DNA of 64,000 nucleotides, from NCBI GenBank assembly GCA_023159155.1, contig JAJNNX010000060.1:1-64000 (forward strand), read 5' to 3'. This document shows, in pieces, positions 12,685 to 25,000 of this stretch. The DNA is from Ustulina deusta (lineage: Eukaryota > Ascomycota > Sordariomycetes > Xylariales > Xylariaceae). The position numbers and the translations under genes were made by a program. Below the pieces are notes generated by a model that did no database searches, had not been told where the DNA came from, and was given only the letters and a program-made list of their open reading frames with translations. Position 1 is the stretch's first letter; every line of letters begins with the position of its first letter.

Positions 12685-15600
12685 TTAATACTATAAACAA
12701 AGACTTTAAGCTAAAAAAAAAAAAAAAAAAAATTAGAGTTTATAAAATAAATAAATATAAACTCTATATATATAGTTATAAAATTATAAATTAGTTTATA
12801 TATAAATTTCCTCTTTTATTGCTATATAGGTCTAAAGTTTTTATAAATCTTACTAAAACTAGACTAACTATTATACTACTTTTTTTAAAAACTAAAAATT
12901 TAAATATAATTTTAATTTAAAATTATTAATAATATTAAATTTATATAATTTTTTGATATTATACTACTTTATTATTATTTTTATAATTGTTTATAAATTT
13001 ATTAGTTACTATTATATATATTTATTTTTATAAATTTTATAAAATTAATTAAGTTTACTTAATATATTTTTATAATTTTAAGTTATATATTAAATATTAT
13101 TAAAATTATAGCTTTTTTAAACAACTTAATATTATAACTTTTTATTTTTTTTATATATTTTTAATTCTTTGATTTGTTTAATTTTAAATTTTGTTTTATT
13201 ATTAATATTTTTAGCTAAAAATAATAATTAGACTTATTAAAATAAAGAATTATTATTTATTTTTTATAATTAGTTAATATAAAATAAGTTTTTTATTTTG
13301 TAAAAATTAAGCAAATCAAAAATATAGCTAAATTTTTATTTTTTTTAAATTTTAAAAGGTCTAACCAATTAAAAGTCTAATCTAATAGTTAGTATTTATA
13401 TTATAAAGCTTTTTTTTTTTTTTAAAAACCTTATTTTTTATTTTAAAATTTATTAAATTTTTTTTTTATTAGCTTATAGCTTATATTATTTTTATATAAA
13501 AGTTGCTATATTATATATTATTTTTTAAATATTTTAAGTTTAATAAACTAGTTTAAATATTTATTATTTAGTATTAAAATTTATAATAATTTTATTAATA
13601 TTTATTATTAAAAAGTTTTATATTTTAATTTTTATTATTATTTTTAGTAATAATATATTAATTAATAAATATTATAAAAAGTTATATATAAAATTTAAAA
13701 TAAAAAAATAAATATTTTAATTATTTTAGTATTTATTAATATAAAAACAAAATTATTAGTCTAGTTTTTAATTAGTTAATTTTATTGGTTTTTAGGTTTA
13801 AAAATAGTAAATATTATTAAAGCAATACTTAGTATTTATAAAACTATTAATTATTACTATAAACTTAAAAATAAATAGTTCTATATTATTTAATATTTAT
13901 ATAAATTTTTATAGTATTATATACCTAATAATTTTGCAATATTTAGTTTTTTGCTAAATAAAATTATAATTAAATAGCTAAACTTATTTATAAATATTTA
14001 TATATAGTTATAACTTTATTATTATATATTATTATATTATAGCTAGTATAAATAATAAATAAAAAAACTAAAAGTTTTGTTTTATAATATTTTGTTTTTT
14101 TATAATTATAATAATTATATATATATTATTTATAATTATATTTTAAATAAAATTAATAATATTTTTATTTTAATATTTTAATTATTTTATATTAATTTTA
14201 ATATATAATAATTAAAAATATATAAGCTTTTTAAATTAAAACTATACAAAAAAGTTTTTTTATTTAAAATAATTTTAAATATATATAATTTTTTGTTTTT
14301 ATTTTTTAAATCTTATAGTTAGTTTTTTTATTTAATTAGGTCTATTAAGTTAGCTTTTTAAAAATCATTAAATAAAAAATCTATAATTAATATAAAACTT
14401 AATATTTTATTAAGTAGGATTAATACTATTATTTTTTTAAAGCTTTTTTAGCTTTAATTATAAAAAACTTAATTATTTTTTTTAATAAAATATTAGTTAT
14501 TATATTTTTTGGTTCTAGTTAATATTAAAAAATAATATTAAAGTTTAATAAAAAGTTAGCTTAATATATTTATTATATTAATAAAATCTATTTATTTAAA
14601 AAATATAATAAAATTTAATAATTAATTATTATAAAAAATTTAGTTTTAAAAAGCTTTAAGTAATAATATTTTAAAGTTTATATTATTATTAAAAATTTAT
14701 AGTTTTAAATTAAATAAGCTTACTTAATTAGTATTATTATTTTTAAAAAATATTTTATAAGTTTTTAAGTTATATTTTTTTATTATTATTAAACAATTTT
14801 TTTTATTATATTATATAAAGTATTTATTTTTATTTATATTAGTTAGTTAAACTTAAAAAAAACTAAAATAAATATTTTATATATTAGTTGTTTTATATAT
14901 TTAAAAGCTTATTTTTTTTTTAGTCCTATTATAAATAAATTTTTTTTTTAATAATTAATTTAAAAAAGCAATAATTTTACTAATATAATAAATAAATATA
15001 TAAATATAATTATAAAACTTAAAAACTAACTAAATTAATTTAATATTTTTAAAATTATTAAAGTTTTAATTTAAAATTATTTAGATTTTTATAAAATTAA
15101 TTTTTATTTTTATTTTAGTTTTTATAATTATTTTTAAATAATTAATAGTAAATATATTAAAACAAAACTTTTTAATATTTTTTTAATATTTAACTTAATA
15201 TAAATAATAAATTATTTTTTTATAATACGTTTAATACTATTTTTTAGTTTTAAAATAAATTAAAATATTATTTATATAAATATTTATAAATTTATTTAAA
15301 AGTTTTTAAATTTATATATTAATAAAAACTTATTATTAAACAAGTTTTATTTTTAAACGAAATAATAAAACTTTTTATTAAAATATTTTTTTGTAAATTT
15401 AAAAAAAAAAAAAAAAATTTTATAATTAATAATAATTAATAAAAAGCTTTAATAATATTTAATTTTATAAAATAAATAATATTATAATAATTAAATATAA
15501 TATTATTAATATTTAAAACAAATATAATTTAATTTTTTAAATATATATTTTTTTATTAATAATTAATTATAAATTTATATTTAATTAATTTAAATTTAAA

Positions 15601-18532
15601 TATAAATATAAATAAAATAAAAATAATATTTAAGTTTATATTTTATTTAATAAAGTTTATAACTAATATTTTATTTATAAACTTTTTTTTAAATAAAATA
15701 AACTATATAAATATTTAATATTAATAAAGCTTAAAAATATATTTTTTATTATTAAGTTTTAGTATTATATTAAATTCTAGTTATAATAATAACAAAGTTT
15801 TAGATTTTTTTTTTAAAAAAAAATCTTTTTAAGTATAATAGTTAAAAAAGCAAAAAGGTTTATATTAATTTTATATATTTAAAAAAAAAGAATTTAAAAA
15901 AAAAAATTAATTTATTATTAAAAATCTTTTATAATACTATTTAATTAATTTAAGTTTATTTTTTTTATAAAATATTAATTGCTTTTAAATTTTTTTTAAA
16001 TCGCTTAATATAATTATTTTTAATTATTATAAATTTAATTATAACAAGTTTTTTTAAAATCTTTTTTGCTAACTATTTTTATTTATTTTAATAAAAATAA
16101 TTCTAAAAGTTTTATATAATTTTTTTAATAATAGATTAGTTTTTTTTTTTTTTTAAAAATTATTATATAAACCTTTTTTATTTTAGGTTTAGAGGTTTTA
16201 TATTTTTTTTTCGTTTTTTTAGTTTTAGTTATCCTTAAAATAATTGTTTTAATATTTAATAATATTTTTTTAATATTTAATTATATTAATTAATATTTTT
16301 TTATATTTCTGAGTTTATATTTTATTATTTATAGCTAAAAAGTTTAACTATAATTATTAATAAAAATTAAACTAATAAAAATTAATTATTTAATATTAAT
16401 AATAATATTATAACTAAAATTAATAACCTAAAATATTTAGTTTTCAAATTATTAATTATTAATTTTTATAATATATATTAAATATTTATAAATTTTATTA
16501 ACTATTTTATTTTAATAGTTATAAAACTTTTAAAATTTAACTAAATAAATTATTTTTATTTTTAATTATTATTTAATTTATTATATAAACTTATACCTAA
16601 TTATTAAAAAAATATAAGTTTTAATATTATATAAAACTAAAGTTTTTATTTTAATATTATTATTTTATAATTAAATAAATATTTTAAAAATAATTAATTT
16701 ATTTTAGCTATATATTTTAGCTAAAATAAATAAAAAAACTAATAAAAAAACTTTTATTAGTTCTATTTATTTTTTAAATAAATAAACTACTAGAACTATT
16801 TTTATTATAGCTTTTTTTATTATTAATTAAATACTTAAAACTTTAAACTTTTAATTAAAATAATTAATTAATATATAGTTTTTTTTATTATAAATAAAAC
16901 AAGTTTTATTATTTTAATAAACTTTTTTTTTTTTATAGTTAGTGCTTATTTTAATTATTTTGAAATTAATATTTTAAAACTTTTAAAATTAGCTAAAAAT
17001 TAATAAACAAATTTACTAAAAACTTAATTATTTAAATTAGATTTTTATTTAATTAAACTAATAAGTTTAATTTATTAATAGTTTTTATAAGTTTATTTAG
17101 TATTATATATTAATTTTTTAATTTTATTAATAAATAATTTCTAAAAACTTTATATAAATTTTTTTTAAGTTTATATAAAAATAATTTTGTAATTTATATT
17201 TTTATTATAATGTAATAAATTAGTATTTTTAAACTAAATTATTAAATATAAAAATAAACTTATTAATATTTTTATTAGTTTTATATATATAAACTTAAAA
17301 TACTTTATAAATAATAACTATTTAATTAAAATAATAATAAATTATTAATAAAACTTAAATTATTTTAATAATATTATTAAATAATTTTTTAATTAAATAA
17401 AAAAATATTTTTATTAATTTTTTAATATATTTTTTTAATTAGTTTATAATATATTAAAATTAGCTATTTTTAATTTAAAATATAATAATATTTTTTTTAA
17501 CGTTTTTATTAATTTATAAATCTAATTATTAAATAAAGCTTTATTTTTTATAAACTTACTAAAATTAATTTTTTATATTTTAATTTTTTAGTATAAATAA
17601 AATTTAAAGTATTAAAAAATAAACTAATAAAATAAAAAGCAAATAAAGCAATAAAACTAAAAAGTTTAAAATTAATATTTTTAAATATATTTTTTATTAT
17701 TAAATTATAATTATTTTTTAAAAATATTAAAATAAATATATTAAAAAACTAATATTTTATTTTTTTTATTTAATAAAAAAATTTTATTAAAACTAATATA
17801 AAATTATAAGCTTATATAACTATAATATTTATTAATATATGTTTAAATATATTAATTATTTAAGTTATCTTAGTTCTAATTTAAATTTTGCTTTTTTAAG
17901 TTTTAATTTTTTTAATTTTTTTAATTTTTTTTTTAAGTATTAGTTTGCTTAAAACGTTCATAAAAAAATTTAATGCTTAATTTTTTTTTTTTTCATAAAA
18001 AATTTTTTTTTTAAATTATTTAATAATAAAAAACTAACTATATTTAAAAATTAAAATTATTTTAATTGTTTAAAAACTAAAAATAAAATAAAAATATTTA
18101 AAGTTAGATTTTTTATAAATTATTAATTTTTAAATAATATAAAAATTAAAAATCTTATTAAAATTATATTAAAATTAAATTTATATTATAAAATATATAA
18201 TTAAAAAAATTTTTTATTTATATTTTATTAATTATAACAAAATAAAAAATATATATTTGTTAAATATTTATTAATAAATAATTAGTAAGCTTAAAATAGT
18301 ATTATAATTAATTAAATAAAATTTTTATAACTAATTTATTAATATTATAAACAAAGATTTTAAACTAAAAAAAAAAAAAAAAAAAAAAAAATCAAAGTTT
18401 ATAAAATAAATAAATATAAACTTTATATATATAGCTATAAAGTTATAAGTTAGTCTATATATAGATTTTTTATTTTATTGCTATATAAGTCTAGAGTTCT
18501 TATAGGTCTTACTAAGACTATACTAACTATTA

Positions 18533-20600
18533 TAATTATTATTAACTTTATTATTACTTTAGTAATTATTAATTATAAAATTACTAATTATAATATTATA
18601 AAAACTCTTATAGTTAATAATATAATATTTTTATAAAAAAAAAATATAGAACTAATATTTACGCAATATAGCTAACAATTAATAATAAACTAAAAAAAAA
18701 AAATATTAAAAAAAATAATAATAAGTTATTATTGCTATATATATATTGCTAACTACTAAAGTTAGCAAAAATTCTTTTCTATGCCTAGTATTTTAACAAA
18801 GCCCTATAAAGGGTCGAACTAGCAACCTCTATAAGTGGCCTATGTACCTACGGGTAGGACTATATACAGATATATTAGACCTTTTAATATTTTGCTACGC
18901 ACCCACTCTTTTAAAATACTTCTGTTTTATTGTTATACTTATTAGTTCTTTTATCAAAGTTTTAGTTAAAATAATAACAAAAATAACAAAAATATTAAAA
19001 AAATTGCTAAACCTATTAATCTAGTATAAACAACCAAAAAAAATTTTAAAGTTTCTAAATTATACTATAAAAAAAAAGTTTTTGCTATAGCTAAAAAAAC
19101 TACTAAACGTAATACTACTTCTATTAAAAATAGCACCTAAAAAAAAATATTATACTAAAAAAAATCTATTAAAATAAAAAAAACAATAAAATACTGAAAG
19201 CAATAAATCAAACGTTAAAAATAAAAAATAGCTAACTATTATTATTAGATCATCCAAAAATAATAATAATGATAATATTTCTAACTACTTATTTAACTTT
19301 AATAAAAACAAGTTTTATATAATATTATATAGCTATAAAAAATAAACATTATATAATAATAATAATTTAAAAAATAATATTTATAGCCAAAAAAAAACTA
19401 AAAGTAATAACTAATAAAGTATTTATAATAAGTGTAATAGTAGCTTAGTAATATTTAAAAAACTATGCAACAAAATAAATAAGTTTAACTTTTTTTATAA
19501 CTTAATTATTAAAAAGCTTACTAAATTATTTAATAAAAATAATAAAAGGTTTTTTATAACTAATAGTTTTATATAAAGCTTTAAAATTAAATATATAAAT
19601 ATTACAAAAACTAAAAATTAAAAAAGAATATAAAAACTTTTATTTTTTAATAAAGCTAATATTTTAGTTTTTAGGTTTATATTTTTAAATAATAGTTTTG
19701 ATTTAATAATTATAAAATAACTAGTAAAGCTTAGCTAAATAAACTTAATATAAATTATGTTTAATTATAAAAAAACTATAAATAATTTTAATAAATTTAT
19801 TACTTAGCTTTATACTTATTTAAAAAAACGTATTAATAATTATAAAAAAAAATATTACAAAAAGATTAATTTAAATATTATATAAAACAAACTTAATAAC
19901 TTAAAAGCTTAACTTAATACTTATAAAATTAACTTTAAACAATAAAACAAAGCTATTACTAAACTAGCTATTTAAATCAATAAGTTTAACTTTAATAATA
20001 ATAAAATAACTAAAAAAATTAGCATTATTAAATTCTAACTATAAAAAGCTATACGTACTACTAAAACATATAAAAAAAAACACTAAAAACATTTTCAAAC
20101 AAATAATAAAAGTGCTTAATAATTATAAAAGTATTTTTAACAAAATAAAACAAAGCTTTATTAAATTAAATAAAATTACAGAAATAATAAAAAAGTAAAA
20201 AAATTAAAAAAATTAAAAGAAAATAAGTACTATACGTTACATAATAAAAAAAAATAAAATTATAAAATTATAAAAAACATTTATAACCTTGGATAAATAG
20301 CTTTATTTAAGAAAAAGAGCACTTAATAAGTATAACTATAAATATATTAGCTATAGCTATAAATATATTTATTATGTTTATAAATAGGTAAACATCCTCA
20401 TAATTTTATACTTAAAAAGAAAAAGATTATTTATTTATACTTTATATAATAATTGTTATTTTTAATAAATAATTGAATCGCTGTAATAATATTTTTATTA
20501 ATTAAAATAAATAGTTTTATTTTTTTGGTTGTATTATATATAAATACCAAAGTAGTATTAATATAATCTAAAATTGGTTATTTAGAATTGTTTATTAAAA
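18533..20600. other. A+T-rich RIP-like DNA between retrotransposon copies
   Basis: The sequence is rich in ataataataa runs and lysine/asparagine-type codons broken by stops. It looks like a mutated transposase or gag region, but no motif is decodable. The only structured segment is the tRNA-like stretch at 18,800-18,861. Confidence 0.5.
18800..18861 (-). other. tRNA-like relic
   Basis: On the minus strand the ends agtccta and tagggct pair over 7 bp (one G-T wobble) like an acceptor stem. A gctagttcgaccc segment sits where the T-arm belongs. At 62 nt it is about 10 nt shorter than a tRNA, and the D- and anticodon arms are incomplete. It is therefore a degraded tRNA or tRNA-derived retroposon. 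It lies in slightly less A/T-biased sequence than its surroundings. Confidence 0.35.
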
Positions 20601-22069
20601 ACTATTTTAATATTTTTTATTTTAGTAATATTTTTTCTAATAATAAGTAGGTTATTTATAGAGATTACTATAAAAATTCCTATTTTTTTATTTATAAAGA
20701 TCTTATAATTTATTAGAAATAATTTAAATTTTTTTATTACTAAAAATTCTAACAATATTTTAAACCAGACTTTAAATATTTGCTTTAATCTATATAATAC
20801 TTGTTTTAATTTATATATATAATTAATTTTATTTTTAAACTTATTAGGTTATTTAATATAAATATTTTCTTTTATTTTTTTATAAAAAACGTTATTTTTA
20901 TATTTATTTATTTAATCTCTAGGTCCTATACTACTACTATTATAAATAATACTTTATAACTTATTAGTTTTACTATAAATATAAATATTTTAAAATAATT
21001 AATTTTTTTAATCTATTTAAAGCTTTTAATTATTTATTTAGCTTTATACTAAGTTATTTTATTATTTAGTTCTTATTTTAGTTTATAAAATTTTTTTTAT
21101 AATATATATATATTTTTAGTTTATTTTATTATTATTTATATATTATTTTCTATAAATAATTAATATTTTATATTTATAGCTTTTATTTATTTATTTTTAA
21201 TTATAATTTTTAAAAACTTTATTAATTATAAATAGCTTTATGTTCTTATATTAGGTTTTTAATATTATAGGTAGTACTAATATAATATAAAATATTTAAA
21301 CTTTAGATTTTAAAATAAATTAATAGTTTTTAATTAAATATTATAGCTTTAGTTAACTAAATATTATATTATTAATAGCTAAGTTAAATAAGTTTTTAAT
21401 TTAAAATAAGTTCTAAATAAATAAATTTAAAGCAATGTTTATTATAATGCTTTAGCTAAATATAATAGTGCTTTAGCGTTTTTTTTAGCTAATAAAAATA
21501 TAGGTTTTTTTATTTCTAATATTTTTTTAAAATTATTAATCTATATATTAATAAACACTATTTCTAAAAAAGCTTTTTTAGAAGTAAGTTCTTTATTAAA
21601 ATATATATTTTGTTTTATTATTTTAATTATTTTACTTTTTATAGTTTTAATTCTATAAATCAAATTGCTGCTATATTCTATTAAAATGTTAAATATTATT
21701 TTTAAATTTATTTTTTTATATTTTATACTTAGTAGCAAATATTATATTTTTATATTAAGTTATTTAATATAATTAATATATAGTTATTATTTATATACTA
21801 TTTTAAATAAAATAATATTAAATATAATATATAAGCTTTTGTTCTAAAATAATTAATAATTATTATAACTTTAAGCTAATATTTTAATAAAATAACACTT
21901 TTTATTATTATTAAAAATAATTTATTTTATATAGTTATATTAAAATTTTTAGCTATTTTATTACTTTTATATTATTTTATTACAGCAAATTTAATTTTAA
22001 TACTTTTTTATAATACTTATTGTTTGGCTTTTTTAGTAATAAACTTTCTAGCTTTATTTTTATATATTG
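20600..22069 (-). mobile_element. RIP-degraded Ty1/copia reverse transcriptase relic
   Basis: Reading the minus strand, about 20,760-20,815 decodes as K-x-L-Y-x-LKQ-IFKVWFK. That corresponds to the copia RT signature KALYGLKQ followed by a Trp. About 60-120 bp further along the same strand, near 20,641-20,677, comes VISINNLLI, where copia elements have VYVDDLLI. The catalytic Asp pair reads Asn-Asn, as expected from G-to-A RIP. The same region is alignable with 43.9-45 kb in the copia element of this window. Both ends are lost against neighbouring repeats, so the boundaries are approximate. Confidence 0.65.
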
Positions 22070-25000
22070 TAATAGTTAGTATAGTTTTAGTAAAACTTGC
22101 AAAAACTCGAGACCTATATAGCAATAAAATAAAAAGTTTACCTACGGACTAACCTATAACTTTATAGCTATATATATAAAGTTTATATTTATTTATTTTA
22201 TAAACTCTAACTTTTTTTTTTTTTTAGTTTAAAATTTTTGTTTATAGTATTAATAAACTAGCTATAAAAACTTTATTTAACTAATCGTAACATTACTTTA
22301 AGTTTACTAATTATTTATTAATAAATATTTAATAAGTATATATATTTTTTTATTATTATAATTAGCAAAATATAAATAAACTTTTTTTTTTAGTTGTATA
22401 CTTAATATAAAAAATTATATATTTTATAATATAAACTTAACTTTAATAAAATTTTAATAAAATTTTTAATTTTTATACTATTTAAAAATTAATAACCTAT
22501 AAAAAATCTAACTTTAAATACTTTTATTTTATTTCCGGTTTTTAAACAATTAAAATAACTTTAGTTTTTAAGTATAGCTAGCTTTTTATTATCAAATAAT
22601 TTTATATTAGATTTTTTTGCAAATATTTTAAGCAAACTAATACTTAAAAGAAAATTTAAAAAAAAACAAAATCTAAACTAAAACTAAAATAACCTAAAAT
22701 AAGTAATACTTTTAAAAATATATTAAAAAATATAAAAGCTATATAAGCTTATAATTTTATATTAGTTCTAATAAAACTTTTTTAATAAATAAAAAAAATA
22801 AAGCACTAATTTTTTGCTATGTTTATTTTAGTACTTTTAAAAAATAACTATAACTTAATAATAAAAAACGTATTTAAAAGTATTAATTTTAAACTTTTTA
22901 ATTTTATTATTTTATTTGTTTTTTATTTTATTAGTTTATTTTTTAATACTTTAAACTTTATTTATATTAAAAAAACTAAAATATAGAAAATTAATTTTAG
23001 CAAGTTTATAAAAAACAAAGCTTTTTTTAATAACTAGGTTTATAAATTAGCAAAAAGATTAAATAAAAATATTATTATATTTTAAATTGAAAATAATTAA
23101 TTTTAATATATTATAAACTAGTTAAAGAAATATATTTAAAAATTACTAAAAATATATTTTTATTTAATTAAAAAAGTATTTAGTAGTGTTACTAAAATAA
23201 TTTAAGCTGTATTAATAATTTATTATAATTTTAATTAAATAAGTTTATAAAAACTATTAATAAACTAAATTTATAAATTTAACTAAATAAAAATCTAATT
23301 TAAATAAGTAAATTTTTAATAAATTTATTTATTAATTTTTAATAAACTTTAAAAGTTTTAAAATAAACATTGATTATAAAAAAAAATGTTTAATAAAATA
23401 ATAAAATTTATTTTATTTCTAGTAAAAAAGAATATATATTAATTAATTATTTTAACTAAAAATTTAAAATCTTAAGTATTTAATTAATAAAAAAAACTTA
23501 TAATAAGAATAGCTTTAGTAGTTTATTTAACTTAAAAAATAAATAAAACTAATAAAAAATTTTTTTTAGTTTTTTTATTTATGTTAATTAAAATATATAA
23601 TTAAAACAAATTAATTATTTTTAAAATATTTATTTAATTATTAATTAATAATATTAAAATAAAAGTTTTAGTTTTATATAATATTAAAACTTATATTTTT
23701 TTAATAATTAGGTATAAATTAATATAATAAATTAAATAATAATTAAAAATAAAAATAGTTTATTTAATTAAACTTTAATAATTTTATAACTATTAAAATA
23801 AAATAATTAATAAAATTTATAAATATTTAATATATATAATAAAAATTAATAATTAATAATTTAAAAATTAAACATTTTAAATTATTAATTTTAGTTATAT
23901 TCTTATTATTATTATTAAATAATTAATAAAAACTTAAAAATAATAATTAATTTAGCTAAATAATTTATTTTTATTAATAATTATAATTACACTTTTTAGT
24001 GATAAATAATAAAATATAAACTTAAAAATATAAAAAAAAAATAATTAATATAATTAAATATTAAAAAAATATTATCAAATTTTAAAACAATTATTTTAAG
24101 AATAACTAAAACTAAAAAAACGTAAAAAAAACTTAAAACTTTTAAACTTAAAATAAAAAAAGTTTATATAATAATTTCTAAAAAAAAAAAACTAAGCTAT
24201 TATTAAAAAAATTATATAAAACTTTTAAAATTATTTTTATTAAAATAAATAAAAATAACTAGCTAAAAAAACTTTAAAAAAATAATTAATATTTTATAAA
24301 AAAAAAAAATTTAAATTAATTAAATAGTACTATAAAGATTTTTTAATAATAAACTAATTTTATTTTTTTAGCTATTATATTTAAAAAAGTTTTTTTTTAA
24401 AAAAAAATTTAAAATTTTGCTATTATTATAATTAAAATTTAATATAGTACTAAAATTTAATAATAAAAAATATACTTTTAAATTTTATTAAATAAAATAT
24501 AAATTTAAATATTATTTTTATGTTATTTATATTTAAACTTAAATTAATTAAATATAAATTTATAATTAATTATTAAAAAAAATATATATATATATTTAAA
24601 AAATAAAATAATATTAGTTTTAAATATTAATAATATTATTTATTTTATAAAACTAAATATTATTAAAGTTTTTTATTAATTATTATTAATTATAAAATTA
24701 TAATATTTTATTTTATTTTAAATTTTTAAAAAATATTTTAATAAAACTTGTTTAATAGTAAACTTTTAAATAAATTTATAAATATTTATATAAATAATGT
24801 TTTAATTTATTTTAAAATTCAAAAATAGTACTAAAGTTGTTATAAAAAAATAATTTATTGTTTATATTAAGCTAAATATTAAAAAAATATTATTTTAATA
24901 TATTTATTATTAATTATTTAAAAATAATTATACAAACTAAAGTAAAAATTAAAATTAATTTTACTAAAATTTAAATAATTTTAAAAATATTAAATTAATT

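Larger units (their letters stand above)
8575..18532 (+). mobile_element. RIP-degraded LTR retrotransposon, copy 2 (interrupted in 5' LTR)
   Basis: The most complete copy of the family. The 5' LTR is split: 8,575-8,608 holds its first part (aagtaaagcttttatagc) and 12,693-12,873 the rest, ending ctaactatta. The 3' LTR is about 18,312-18,532. Removing the insertion at 8,609-12,684 plus one target duplication rejoins the LTR in register with the other copies (ttattaatactataaac). That leaves an element of about 5.9 kb. Flanking tetramers cagt (8,571-8,574) and taat (18,533-18,536) could be a target duplication altered by two RIP-type changes, but that is speculative. The internal region has no open frame. 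Confidence 0.75.

Noticed and set aside
18842..21738. Short open frames of 60-65 codons in the A+T blocks
   Set aside because: Lys/Ile/Asn-dominated chance frames in RIP-mutated repeats; one overlaps the tRNA-like relic.
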